Of a stretch of DNA of 64,000 bases, positions 1-8,603 are shown in pieces. The position numbers were made by a program, and so were the translations under genes. Each line of letters starts with the position of its first letter. Position 1 is the first letter of the stretch. Under the pieces are notes generated by a model. It made no database searches, was not told the origin of the DNA, and worked only from the letters and a program-made list of their open reading frames with translations. The DNA is taken from positions 56,949 to 120,948 of the forward strand of contig NZ_JAQSDK010000035.1 of the NCBI RefSeq assembly GCF_029945885.1, in the 5' to 3' direction. This DNA is from Brevundimonas sp. (GTDB lineage Bacteria; Pseudomonadota; Alphaproteobacteria; Caulobacterales; Caulobacteraceae).

Positions 1-924
1 CAGAGCGCCTATCTGATCACCGTGCCGGAGTTGCGCAGCGGAACCTACCGGGACTGGCCGGACGCGGAAAGCACCGGCGTGTCGCTGGCGCATGCGCTCG
101 GGGCAAGGAATCCTGCGGCCCTGCGGGCGATGAGCGCAGAGGCCATCATCGAGGGCACCGCGCGGACAGCCTATTTTCCGCTCGGCAATATCGACGGGCA
201 CACCCTGCCGCACCAACTGATCGACGTGTTTGATCGCGGTGAGCAGGCTCCCGTGCCGATCCTGGCCGGGTTCAACGAGGGCGAGATCCGTTCGCTTCGG
301 TTCCTGCTTCCGCCCGCACCGGCGGACGCGGAAACCTATACCCGCGAGATCCGGGCGCGTTACGGCGATCTCGCAGACGCCTTCCTGAATCGCTATCCGC
401 CCGAGACCATGGGTGAGAGCATGCTGGAGACGACGCGCGACGCCATGTACGGCTGGACCGCAGAGCGGATGGTCGCAAGCCAGACGGCCATCGGTGAACC
501 CTCGTTCCTGTACTATTTCGACCATGGCTATCCGGCAGCCGACGACGGCGGCTTCCGCGCTTTTCACGCCTCGGAGATTCCGTTCGTCTTTGGTACGACG
601 GGCTCGACCCCGGCCTACTGGCCCGCCGTGCCCGACACGGCATCGGAGCGGCACCTGTCCGACGCCATGCTGAGCTACTGGGCGACGTTCGCGCACGACG
701 GCACGCCCCACGCACGCGGGGAGGCGGTGTGGCCACCCTATGGTCCGGATCGCGCCTATATGGCGTTTGAAGAGGTGCCGCGTCTGCACAATGGCCCGCC
801 GAACCGGTTCGCCCTTCATGAAGCGGTGGTTTGCAGGCGGCGCGGCCAGGGCGGCGTCGCATGGCATTGGAACGTCGGCCTGATATCCCCGCCGTTGCCG
901 CGCAGGTCTGCCGGATGTGACTGA
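1..924 (+). CDS. Type-B carboxylesterase / lipase, 3' part (start lies before the window)
   Basis: The frame is open from base 1, so the N-terminal half with the nucleophile-serine elbow is missing. The visible 307 residues are the C-terminal half of an alpha/beta-hydrolase of the carboxylesterase/para-nitrobenzyl esterase family. A family-typical acid region (FNEGEIRSL) is followed by the catalytic-histidine region FHASEIPFVFG and a C-terminal YWATFAHDGTP stretch. The last 30 or so residues, rich in Arg and Pro, look unlike the family and may be read-through into neighbouring DNA close to the insertion remnant downstream. Hydrolysis of carboxylic esters is expected; the substrate is unknown. 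Confidence 0.8.
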   Translation, partial: QSAYLITVPELRSGTYRDWPDAESTGVSLAHALGARNPAALRAMSAEAIIEGTARTAYFPLGNIDGHTLPHQLIDVFDRGEQAPVPILAGFNEGEIRSLRFLLPPAPADAETYTREIRARYGDLADAFLNRYPPETMGESMLETTRDAMYGWTAERMVASQTAIGEPSFLYYFDHGYPAADDGGFRAFHASEIPFVFGTTGSTPAYWPAVPDTASERHLSDAMLSYWATFAHDGTPHARGEAVWPPYGPDRAYMAFEEVPRLHNGPPNRFALHEAVVCRRRGQGGVAWHWNVGLISPPLPRRSAGCD

Positions 925-1088
925 TCGAGGCGGGCGAGGCCCACAGTCGAAGGATGGATGGTGTTTCGCAAGATCCCGCTTATGCGCATTTCGTGAACAA
1001 TGCGGGAGCATCGAGCGGGCAGAGTGGTGGGCCGCTTCGCGCCAGACTGATCTTCCCCCCGCAAGAGTGGACGGGGTTAAGCCGCTCA

Positions 1089-1470
1089 GAGTTCGGCCTC
1101 GGCGGGGCTGATATAGCCCGGTGACGCGTGCAGGCGACGGGGATTGTAGAAGCCCTCGATGTATCCGCACAGGTCCCGCCGCGCCTGGTCCCGGGTGGCG
1201 TAGATGCGGTGATGGACACGTTCGGTTTTGAGGGTGGGGAAGAAGCGCTCCATGGGCGCGATGTCCCAGCAGTCGCCCTTGCGGCCCATGGACGGGGTGA
1301 TGCCGCATCGGGCCAGGGCGGAGCAGTAGGCCTCGGCGGTATACTGTTTCCCGCGGTCGGAGTGGTGGATCAGGTCGGGCGCGGGCCACCAGACCCCGCA
1401 TACCGGCGCGGCATATCAGCCGCTCCACGCGGGATCGACCGATCCGACGGTCATGCCGGTGCTCCAGGTT
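1089..1470 (-). pseudogene. IS3-family transposase (orfB, rve integrase) remnant
   Basis: Reading the minus strand, about 1395-1465 encodes a helix-turn-helix-like fragment (RIGRSRVERLICRAGMRG). A different frame from about 1380 down to 1089 then encodes LIHHSDRGKQYT, APMERFF and GFYNPRRLHASPGYISPAE, the second Asp, the Glu and the C-terminal signature of an IS3-type DDE transposase. The segment holding the first catalytic Asp is deleted and the reading frame changes at the junction, so this cannot be active. No intact terminal inverted repeats were recognised. It lies between the esterase fragment and the left end of the island. Confidence 0.8.
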
Positions 1471-1564
1471 TGGACTGGCGGAACCCGCTAAACGGACATC
1501 GAGCCCGCGCTCTGTAATCGGAGTTGGGTCTGTTACCGGTACCGAAAATAACCACCCACACAAG

Positions 1565-1592
1565 CTACTGAATTATAACGATAATTCAGTAG
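1565..1592 (-). terminator. Perfect 12-bp inverted repeat beside the left island end; probable displaced tRNA-Ser terminator
   Basis: CTACTGAATTAT, a 4-base loop and ATAATTCAGTAG form a perfect hairpin, unusually AT-rich for this genome. It ends four bases before the 14-bp attachment repeat. If the island were excised, this hairpin would lie directly downstream of the 3' end of tRNA-Ser(CGA) on the minus strand, so it is probably the native terminator of that tRNA gene. The T-run after it is weak. Confidence 0.5.
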
Positions 1593-1595
1593 CGA

Positions 1596-1609
1596 TGGCG
1601 GAGAGGGTG
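1596..1609. repeat. Left attachment site of the island (14-bp direct repeat)
   Basis: TGGCGGAGAGGGTG is identical to 15518-15531, which is the last 14 bases of tRNA-Ser including the encoded CCA, read on the opposite strand. It marks the tRNA-distal end of the island. Confidence 0.85.
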
Positions 1610-1731
1610 TCCGCCTGCATCGAACTCTTTATCGTCGCGACTCGCGGCAAAGCGGCGACTGTCACTTGGCAATACAGGCATTTGGTGGTGCAAGGCGTTG
1701 CATCTCAGTTCCACCCGTCGCAACATCAATG

Positions 1732-1752
1732 ATGGGTGTGGAAATGGGTGTG
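1732..1752 (+). promoter_or_regulatory. Left pair of candidate integrase arm-type sites
   Basis: ATGGGTGTG occurs at 1732-1740 and again at 1744-1752, a 12-bp period. The pair ends four bases before the integrase start codon. A matching pair with the same 12-bp period lies at the right end (15456-15476). This is the expected layout for arm-type integrase sites, and here it could also let the integrase repress its own expression. Confidence 0.5.
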
Positions 1753-1756
1753 ACCG

Positions 1757-2989
1757 ATGGGGCGCAAGGCAACAGAACTGACGCCGCTTGCCGTAGCGCG
1801 GCTGACGGTTCCCGGCTTCTATTTCGTTGGCGGTGTCGCGGGGTTAGCCCTACAGGTTCTGCCCACGAGCGGACGGACTTGGATTCTGCGCGCGACCATC
1901 GGCGGCCGTCGACGCGACATGGGGTTGGGCGGCTATCCCGATGTCACCCTGGCTGGTGCCAGAGAAGCCGCTCGCCGGGCGCGAGAGTTGATCCGCAACG
2001 GTGAAGACCCCATCGAGCGGGCCAAGGCTGCCAGAAAGGCTCTCGCCGCTGACACGGCGAAGGCTTTCACGTTCAGCGAGGCGGCCGAGGCTTTCATTTC
2101 GGGTCAGAAGGCTGCCTGGCGCAACTCGAAGCATCGAGCCCAGTGGAGCAGCTCTCTCAACGCTTACGTCTATCCGGTCATGGGCAACCTATCGGTCGCT
2201 GACGTCGAGCTTGCGCATGTGAGCAAAGTGCTCGACCCGATCTGGACCACAAAGACGGAAACCGCCAGCCGAGTGCGCGGCCGCATGGAACAGGTGCTGG
2301 ATTGGGCCACCGCTCGAGGATATCGGACCGGCCCAAATCCAGCCCGTTGGCGGGGACACCTCGACAAGCTGCTCCCAAAGCCTTCCAGGGTTTCAAAGCC
2401 TACTCACCACCGCGCGCTACCCACCAAGGAGATCGGCCAGTTCATGGAGCGCCTTCGTGGTGCAGAGGGCATCGGCGCTCGTGCCCTGACCTTCGCCATC
2501 CTCACGGCCGCGCGATCTTGTGAGGTCCGCGGCGCCACTTGGGCCGAAATCGATATGGTTGGTCGGGTTTGGATCGTGCCGGCCTCACGGATGAAGGCCG
2601 GCCGGGAGCATCGCGTGCCGCTTTCGACATTAGCGATGGAGGTGCTTGAAACCCTACCGCGCATCGCTGGCAGCGATCTGGTGTTTCAGGCGCCGCGAGG
2701 CGGCCAGCTATCGGACATGACCCTCTCAGCGGTCCTGCGACGAATGCAGGTGCCCGCCGTGCCGCACGGGTTCCGATCGACCTTCAGGGATTGGGCAGCC
2801 GAGTACACGGCATTCCCGAGCGAGGTGGCTGAAATGGCCTTGGCACACACCGTGGGCAACAAGGTGGAGGCCGCCTATCGGCGTGGTGACTTGTTCGAGA
2901 AGCGCCGTCGGCTGGCAGAGGACTGGGCCGACTTCTGCTCCCGCCCTTTTTCGAGCGGCAGAATCGTGCCGCTGAGGGGGGCTCGATGA
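1757..2989 (+). CDS. Tyrosine recombinase / phage-type integrase with DUF4102 arm-binding domain
   Basis: A complete 410-residue P4/prophage-type integrase. The N-terminal 90 residues (GRRRDMGLGGYPDVTLAGAR) are the arm-type DNA-binding domain and the middle is a SAM-like core-binding domain. The catalytic domain shows Arg about 253 (TAARSCEVRG), His-x-x-Arg at 337-340 (HGFR), His about 364 (LAHTVGNK) and the Tyr nucleophile about 374 (EAAYRR). It should catalyse site-specific insertion and excision of the island at the tRNA-Ser 3' end. The gene starts inside the left end and overlaps the next gene by ATGA. All catalytic residues are present, so it is probably functional. Confidence 0.95.
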   Translation: MGRKATELTPLAVARLTVPGFYFVGGVAGLALQVLPTSGRTWILRATIGGRRRDMGLGGYPDVTLAGAREAARRARELIRNGEDPIERAKAARKALAADTAKAFTFSEAAEAFISGQKAAWRNSKHRAQWSSSLNAYVYPVMGNLSVADVELAHVSKVLDPIWTTKTETASRVRGRMEQVLDWATARGYRTGPNPARWRGHLDKLLPKPSRVSKPTHHRALPTKEIGQFMERLRGAEGIGARALTFAILTAARSCEVRGATWAEIDMVGRVWIVPASRMKAGREHRVPLSTLAMEVLETLPRIAGSDLVFQAPRGGQLSDMTLSAVLRRMQVPAVPHGFRSTFRDWAAEYTAFPSEVAEMALAHTVGNKVEAAYRRGDLFEKRRRLAEDWADFCSRPFSSGRIVPLRGAR

Positions 2990-3621
2990 ACCTGCCTTAC
3001 CACATCAGGTTCATCGTTCAGGCCAACGCGTTCAGCGCCTTTCAGAGCATGGCGGATGCGGAGGAGGGTGACTTGTCCCGGCTCGCGAAAAGAGTCGAGC
3101 GCGGTGCGGTCTTAAGCGATCAGGAACTCGCGTTTATCGCGAGGCATCTGAGAGGCGAGATCAAGAAACCCCGCCATCGTCCAGTGAAGCGCGCAACCCG
3201 GTGGTGCCAGGAGTCCATGGCGGCGATGGTCTACGTGCTCCAACATTTGCGCGGCGGTAAGCAGGACGCCGCGGTGATGGAAGCCGAAAGCCAGTTCAAG
3301 GTCGGCCGCAGCACCATCATGGAAGCATTGGCCATGAAGCGAAGGGATCCTGAGAGGGAACGTCTCTGCGACGAGATGACCAAGAAGGTGGCCGAAGCGG
3401 CCGTGACCGGCATTCCAGATTTGCCGGTGGTCGATGTGCCGCTATCCATACCGGGTGTCACGTTCGACCTCAGTCCAGTTAAGTCCGGCACTTCGTCGAC
3501 CGAGTCACCCGAGACAGGCGCGTCGTTGAGCGACAAGTCTCCTGCCGTCTCAAGCAGGAGCAAAGTTGATGCGAAATCTCCCCGAAACTTCCAGCGAGTT
3601 CCGGTTCGACGACCTTCCTGA
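2986..3621 (+). CDS. Hypothetical island protein, charged, with possible HTH
   Basis: 211 residues, translationally coupled to the integrase by a 4-base ATGA overlap. The first 150 residues look folded and helical, with a helix-turn-helix-like stretch (QFKVGRSTIMEALAMKRR) near residues 105-125. The last 50 residues are Ser/Pro-rich and look disordered. The 3' end overlaps the start of the AlpA-like gene in another frame. I do not recognise a family. Position between integrase and excisionase-like gene suggests a role in island maintenance or regulation; this is inference only. Confidence 0.7.
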   Translation: MNLPYHIRFIVQANAFSAFQSMADAEEGDLSRLAKRVERGAVLSDQELAFIARHLRGEIKKPRHRPVKRATRWCQESMAAMVYVLQHLRGGKQDAAVMEAESQFKVGRSTIMEALAMKRRDPERERLCDEMTKKVAEAAVTGIPDLPVVDVPLSIPGVTFDLSPVKSGTSSTESPETGASLSDKSPAVSSRSKVDAKSPRNFQRVPVRRPS

Positions 3622-3805
3622 CGCAGCCCATGTCCGGCTGCCGGTGGTCGCGACCCTCTATGCGACCTCCCCGTCAAACGTCTGGCGTTGGGTCAAGCAG
3701 GGTCTCATCCCTGCACCCCGAAAGCTGGGGCCACAGACCACCGTCTGGAACGTCGGCGATCTTCGGAAGGCTCTGGCCACTGGCGGCCAGAGTACTCGGC
3801 CGTGA
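3569..3805 (+). CDS. AlpA-family small DNA-binding regulator / excisionase-like
   Basis: About 78 residues. The segment LPVVATLYATSPSNVWRWVK is the winged MerR-like helix-turn-helix of AlpA-type proteins, which activate integrase expression or act as excision factors in P4-like islands. ATG at 3569 is chosen because AGGAG lies eight bases upstream; a TTG one codon earlier is in the same frame. It overlaps the preceding gene by about 50 bp. It probably controls island gene expression or excision. Confidence 0.8.
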   Translation: MRNLPETSSEFRFDDLPDAAHVRLPVVATLYATSPSNVWRWVKQGLIPAPRKLGPQTTVWNVGDLRKALATGGQSTRP

Positions 3806-3861
3806 GGCCCGTAACCATGGCGTCGATCGGGTGCTCCTCAAGCTGGACGCGGTGACCCGGC

Positions 3862-4389
3862 ATGGTCGGCCGTCGCCACGACAAGACCGGCCGCTCGACC
3901 GGGGCGATGGCCGCGTCGCGCTTCGCCAAACAGAACAGGCCTCCGCAGGGCGAGGGGTTTGTCTGGTTTACTCGCCAGATTATGCGAAGTCCGGCGTTCC
4001 GGGCGATGTCTCTGAACGCTCGCAAACTGGTAGACCGCGTGCTGATCGAGCACATGGACCACGGCGGTGCCCAGAACGGCGAACTTATCGTCACCTACGC
4101 CGATCTGGTCGACTGGGGCATTCGCCGGAACAGCATTCCGCCGACAATCGCCGAAGTGGTCGCGCTCGACATCCTGGAGCATCGCCCAGGCCGCCCCTCC
4201 CACATCGCTGGCAAGGGCCATCCGCAAGTTTTCCGGATCTCGTGGTTGCCGACCGCGGATGAGCCACCATCAACGAAATGGTGCGCTTTCAAGACGATTG
4301 AGCAGGCGAACAAGGTCGCGAAGGCGGCGCGGGCCTGCGGGACTGACGCTCGCCACAACGCAAAGCGAGACCCCCCACCCAAGATATAG
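3862..4389 (+). CDS. Island protein with winged-helix-like region, possible replication or regulatory factor
   Basis: 175 residues. After a basic N-terminus comes FVWFTRQIMRSPAFRAMS, then SLNARKLVDRVLIEHMDHGG and ELIVTYADLVDWGIRRNSI. I recall this pattern from small winged-helix-like proteins often found on alphaproteobacterial integrative elements. The first ATG is used but has a weak ribosome site; a start at Met16 is possible. The gene is followed directly by a cluster of four imperfect palindromes (4396-4493), which suggests it could bind them as a repressor or initiator. Function is not established. Confidence 0.65.
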   Translation: MVGRRHDKTGRSTGAMAASRFAKQNRPPQGEGFVWFTRQIMRSPAFRAMSLNARKLVDRVLIEHMDHGGAQNGELIVTYADLVDWGIRRNSIPPTIAEVVALDILEHRPGRPSHIAGKGHPQVFRISWLPTADEPPSTKWCAFKTIEQANKVAKAARACGTDARHNAKRDPPPKI

Positions 4390-4965
4390 AAGGTAGTCTC
4401 GCCAACGACACGGGCTGTACGGTGTCGCGAACGACACCGACCGAGAGGTGATCAGGTCGCTAGCGACACTGCTTCGGTATCGTGAACGACACCGGGGTAT
4501 TCAAATCATTGGTGACGGTGGGCGCGCGCAGGGTGCCACCCCGGGTGCCCTCTGCGGACGGGTTCGGGGACCATTGCGCGGACGCTATAGGTCTCGGTTC
4601 GAAACCCTGCTCCTCCAGCGCTGGGTGAGCGGTGGCGCGGGGGTCCTGCGATCAGCACCAACGAACAAACCGCATCCCACAGCCCCTTTGAACGACCACC
4701 GAGGGGGTTGAATTATTATCGGGCGAGCCGGGAGGGATTCCCAGCATTCGGCGTTCTGTCGCCAACTGTGTCGAGGGGTTGCGAGCGTTCGCAACAGATT
4801 GCGTGTCGTGACGAGCCGCGGCCGAGCGCGCCTCGACTTCCTGCGAGGCTGCGGACCCGCGGCGCGTCGCCTGAGCCAATTGAATGAGAGATTGACCCTC
4901 GACATGGGCTACACGTAGGCGTTGATCTCCGGAGGTCCAACGCTACTGTGGTGTTCGGAGGGGCG
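4390..4965. other. Intergenic control region before the defence operon
   Basis: About 575 bp without a convincing gene. It holds the palindrome cluster in its first 100 bp and a good ribosome site (GGAGGGG) just before 4966. I could not assign a promoter with confidence, although TTGACC near 4893 could be a -35 element. Short frames here are Arg/Pro-rich shadows. Confidence 0.6.
4396..4493. repeat. Cluster of four imperfect palindromes, iteron/operator-like
   Basis: Four units share the plan GTGTCG-N4-CGACAC: 4396-4411, 4421-4438 (GGTGTCG, CGAA, CGACACC, perfect), 4456-4469 (left arm degenerate) and 4476-4493. Centres are about 26, 32 and 23 bases apart. They follow the small winged-helix-like gene and precede the defence operon, so they may be operators for the operon, iterons of an excised form, or both. 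Confidence 0.6.
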
Positions 4966-7590
4966 ATGAATCAGGACAAGGGCAGTGGGGTCTCGCCTCA
5001 GGTCGAGATGTGGATCCGCCAGATCAGGAGTCAGATGGCCGCAGGGCTCCCTCTGCCGGCTGCCGCAAGCGCTGCGCGGCGAGAGCTGGAGCTGCTCCTC
5101 GGCGCGACGCTCGAAAGAGCCCAAGCGGATCAGTGGGCGGCGGCGCAGGAACACATCCGGGAAGGGCTGGAGCGCCCCATCGAATACCTGCGCCCACATT
5201 CGGTTCACAAGCCGCGTCGGCCCGAATGGTATGAGGGCAGCGCGGCCACGGACCTGCACTGGCCATCTCTGAAAGCCTTTCTCCTGCAGCGCCGCCGCTG
5301 GTCCGCGTCCACGGTGGACGGCATCGAAGACACCTCGGCCGAGGTGACCGGCATGCTCGAGGATCCCTCACTGGCCTCCTTTTCCGGCCGTGGCCTTGTC
5401 GTCGGTCATGTTCAGAGCGGCAAGACGGCGAACATGACCGCGGTCATCGCGCGTGCAGCGGACGCGGGCTATCGGTTTGTAGTCATCCTGTCGGGTCTGA
5501 CGAACGCCCTGCGCCGCCAGACCCAGTCCCGCTTAGTCAGCGATCTCATAGCCCGAAATCCGGAGCTCTGGCACCTTCACACGACTGTGGAGGATGACGG
5601 CGACTTCCAGACACCCCCCAACCGCTGGTTCTCCAGCATGGATCCGATCCAAGTCGCGGTGATCAAGAAGAACGTCACCCCGCTTCGTCGACTGATCACG
5701 GCGATTGAACGGACCAGCGAGACCCTCCGGGCGAGGATGCCGGTCCTGGTCATCGATGACGAATGCGATCAGGCGAGCGTCAACTCGAGCGGCAGCGCCT
5801 TCGACAGCACCGCCATCAACGAGGCCATTCGCACTCTGATCGCCCGCCTTCCGCGGGTCCAATATGTCGGCTATACGGCGACCCCCTTCGCCAACGTTCT
5901 GATCAACCCCCATACGGCAGAGGGAGCGCTGGACGACCTCTATCCGAGGGACTTCGTCACGGCCCTGCCCGCCTCTGACGAGTATTTCGGGACCGAGGCG
6001 CTCTTCGGTCGACCGCCGAACGACGCAGACGCCGAACAGCTCGAGGAGCAGGGGCTGGATATGATCCGGGAGGTCCCGGCCGCCGACGCGGCGGCGGTGC
6101 GCCCGGCCTCGAGGGCGCGCGCCGGCTTCTCCCCGACCGTGCCGCCCTCTCTCGAAGAGGCGCTCAGGTGGTTCGTGCTCTCCTCGAGCGCCAGGCTGGC
6201 GCGTGGTCAGGAGGGCCAGCATTTCAGCATGCTGATCCACACGACCGTCTATACCGACGCCCACGAACGGATCGCAGCGCTGATCCGCGAATGGAAGGCG
6301 GGCATCGAAGCGACGCTCACCCAGATCGAACCCGAGCTGGAGGCGCTCTGGGTCAGCGAGGCGGCTCGGGTGGACGGCAGGCGGTGGGGTCTGGATCCCC
6401 TGCCTTGGTCCTCTGTCCAGCCCTTCGTCAGAAGGCTCGTCGAGGAGCTCGAGATCATCGTGGAAAATAGCATCAGCGAGAGCCGGCTCGATTTCGGCCG
6501 GGGCACGCCGTGCCGCTACATCGTGGTCGGCGGCTCCGTGCTCGCGCGCGGGCTGACGATCGAGGGGCTGTCGGTAAGCTATTTTGTCCGCAGCTCGAGC
6601 CAGTACGACACCCTGCTCCAGATGGGGCGCTGGTTCGGCTACAGGCCCGGGTACCAGGATCTGCCCCGTATCTGGATGACGGCGGATCTTGCCGGCGCGT
6701 TCCGGGATCTTGCCCAGGTGGAGGCCGAGATCCGGCAGGACATCGCAGAGTATGCGCGGCGCGACCTCACCCCAATGGACCTTGCGGTTCGCATCCGCCA
6801 GATACCGGGAATGTCGATCACCTCGGCGGCCAAGATGATCGCTTCGGAGACCTGCGATGTCAGCTTCTCGGGCGAACACCTGCAGACCATCCGCTTCGCG
6901 AGCGACGATCTTGATCAGCTGAACCGGAACTGGGCGGCGGGCGCAGGTCTGCTCGACCGGATCTCCCAGGCTCGGGACGTCGAGACCGTCGCAAGGGGAC
7001 GACTTATCCGCGGGGCACCGCTCGATGCCGTCGCGGACTTCCTCGAGACCTACTCAGCCTCCAGTCGCGACGCCTTCGGAGCTCCCCTGATGGAGTGGAT
7101 CGCACGCGAGGCGGAAACCGGCCCGGCGTTCCGGACGTGGAATGTGGGCCTGATCGAGCCGGCGAAGGGCAGCCCGTCCATGGGCGCGCTCGGCACCATG
7201 GGACCGGTCCGCACGGTCCGGCGCGCGCGCCTGTCGGCGCGCCGGGGCGATGGTCTGGCCGACATCAAGGCGCTCATGTCCCGCCGCGACGTCCTGTTCG
7301 ACGTCGAAGGCAACACGGGTCCGGACGACTGGGCAGCCCTCAAGCGATACCGACAGAATGTCCTCGGCGACGAGATCCCCCTGCTTTTGCTCTACGCCAT
7401 CGAGGCGAGATCCGAGCCGACGCCGGGAACGACCTATCGCGCCCCCCTGGACGCGGCGACCGATGTGCTTGCGATCGGACTTGTCCTGCCCGACAGGGGC
7501 CAGCGCCGCAGCTTTGTCAGGGTCACCCTAGACCGTGAGGATGCCGACGAGGGCGAGGACCTGATGGCCGATATCGGCGGACTCCAGTGA
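4966..7590 (+). CDS. Z1-domain superfamily 2 helicase-like ATPase (defence operon gene 1)
   Basis: 874 residues. The Z1 domain carries Walker A GHVQSGKT (147-154), Walker B VIDDECDQ (about 262-269), a motif III-like GYTATPFANV (about 302) and C-terminal helicase motifs GGSVLARGLTIEGLS (about 522) and QMGRWFGYR (about 552). Z1 proteins are known from restriction-like systems with MutL/MORC ATPases and from the Mza defence system. It probably remodels or translocates on nucleic acid using ATP. ATG 4966 is preferred over GTG 4948 because GGAG lies five bases before it. The stop codon overlaps the next start as GTGA. Confidence 0.9.
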   Translation: MNQDKGSGVSPQVEMWIRQIRSQMAAGLPLPAAASAARRELELLLGATLERAQADQWAAAQEHIREGLERPIEYLRPHSVHKPRRPEWYEGSAATDLHWPSLKAFLLQRRRWSASTVDGIEDTSAEVTGMLEDPSLASFSGRGLVVGHVQSGKTANMTAVIARAADAGYRFVVILSGLTNALRRQTQSRLVSDLIARNPELWHLHTTVEDDGDFQTPPNRWFSSMDPIQVAVIKKNVTPLRRLITAIERTSETLRARMPVLVIDDECDQASVNSSGSAFDSTAINEAIRTLIARLPRVQYVGYTATPFANVLINPHTAEGALDDLYPRDFVTALPASDEYFGTEALFGRPPNDADAEQLEEQGLDMIREVPAADAAAVRPASRARAGFSPTVPPSLEEALRWFVLSSSARLARGQEGQHFSMLIHTTVYTDAHERIAALIREWKAGIEATLTQIEPELEALWVSEAARVDGRRWGLDPLPWSSVQPFVRRLVEELEIIVENSISESRLDFGRGTPCRYIVVGGSVLARGLTIEGLSVSYFVRSSSQYDTLLQMGRWFGYRPGYQDLPRIWMTADLAGAFRDLAQVEAEIRQDIAEYARRDLTPMDLAVRIRQIPGMSITSAAKMIASETCDVSFSGEHLQTIRFASDDLDQLNRNWAAGAGLLDRISQARDVETVARGRLIRGAPLDAVADFLETYSASSRDAFGAPLMEWIAREAETGPAFRTWNVGLIEPAKGSPSMGALGTMGPVRTVRRARLSARRGDGLADIKALMSRRDVLFDVEGNTGPDDWAALKRYRQNVLGDEIPLLLLYAIEARSEPTPGTTYRAPLDAATDVLAIGLVLPDRGQRRSFVRVTLDREDADEGEDLMADIGGLQ

Positions 7591-8603
7591 CGGCCTTCTC
7601 GATGTCGGAGGACTGGGCGCGGCTGAGGCGCGCGGGCCAGGACGCCGCGAGCGGCCTGCTCGGCCTCGCGTCGATGGAACTGGAGGCGCGTGCACCGGCA
7701 GGACGGCTGCGGCTGGCTGTGGGTCCGGCGGGTGAGCTTCTCCTGCTGGCTCCGGTCTCCGCCGCGTCCCCGCCCGGGGCGCTCCCGACCGCCGACGGCC
7801 TGCAGGTCGGCGAGGTCACGCTGCGTAGCGACGGCCGCTCGCAGCGGTTCCTGCAGCTCGCCTGCAGCGAACCCTCGCTAGAGGGCGTCTTCACGGACGT
7901 GGTGACCCAAGTTACGGCCCGCGTGGCCGACGGCGCTGCCCCGCTCGAGGCTATCGAGAGCACCATGCGCGACTATCGCGCCCTTCTGCGCAGGGCACCG
8001 GACCCGTCGCTGGACGAGGGACGGCTGATCGGCCTGCTGGGAGAGCTCCGCATCCTTGTGCGTATGCTCCAGACCCGTCCTGACGCTTGGCGCGCTTGGG
8101 CCCCACTGGCGGGTCGGCATGACTTCCGGGCCGGAGATCTCGCCCTTGAGGTCAAGACCACGCTCAGGTCGCAGGGGCGACGGGTCACGATCTCGTCGCT
8201 CGAGCAGCTTCAGGCGCCGGAGGGCGGGACTCTCGGACTGAACCTGCAGGTTCTCGAACGCGACATGAACGGCACTCTCTGCCTGTCGGCGCTCGGTCAC
8301 CAGGCGCTGGCCTTGGCCGGCGGCGCATCGGAGCTGGAGGTCCTGTTTGGCGAGTGCGGCTGGCGGCCGGACGCCTCGGAGACCGAACCGCGCTTTTCGC
8401 TCTATGTGGAAGAGACCTATGTGCTCGGCCCCGGCTTCCCTCAACTGACGCCGGGCTCTCTTCTAGAGGGAAGGCTACCCGCGGGCGTGTCGGGCGTCAC
8501 CTATGGCCTCGACCTTTCGACGGCCTCAGCCTTCCTTGTCGCCGAGGACCGGGCGCGTGCACTCGAGGAGGATCTGGCCCGTGCCCCTGCACCTCTTCGC
8601 TGA
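7587..8603 (+). CDS. PD-(D/E)XK motif protein, DUF4420-like nuclease (defence operon gene 2)
   Basis: 338 residues. A restriction-endonuclease-like core is visible: GLLGELRIL with Glu about 152, then HDF at 178-180 and LEVKTT with Glu 188 and Lys 190, as in the PD-(D/E)XK family that accompanies Z1 proteins. A DNA-cleaving effector role is expected. The GTG start overlaps the Z1 stop by four bases, and the 3' end overlaps the next gene by 23 bp, so these products are probably made in step and act in one complex. An internal ATG at residue 6 is an alternative start. Confidence 0.85.
   Translation: MTAFSMSEDWARLRRAGQDAASGLLGLASMELEARAPAGRLRLAVGPAGELLLLAPVSAASPPGALPTADGLQVGEVTLRSDGRSQRFLQLACSEPSLEGVFTDVVTQVTARVADGAAPLEAIESTMRDYRALLRRAPDPSLDEGRLIGLLGELRILVRMLQTRPDAWRAWAPLAGRHDFRAGDLALEVKTTLRSQGRRVTISSLEQLQAPEGGTLGLNLQVLERDMNGTLCLSALGHQALALAGGASELEVLFGECGWRPDASETEPRFSLYVEETYVLGPGFPQLTPGSLLEGRLPAGVSGVTYGLDLSTASAFLVAEDRARALEEDLARAPAPLR

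Noticed and set aside
1666-2004. 112-codon plus frame overlapping the integrase start
   Set aside because: Out of frame with the integrase, no motif, and overlaps the integrase N-terminal domain.
4580-4625. tRNA-like GGTTCGAAACC followed by CCTCCAGCG in the control region of the island
   Set aside because: The five-base T stem does not pair and no acceptor or anticodon arm could be placed; likely chance.
4893-4925. Sigma-70-like promoter (TTGACC) before the Z1 gene
   Set aside because: No acceptable -10 element at 16 to 18 bases; left as a remark only.
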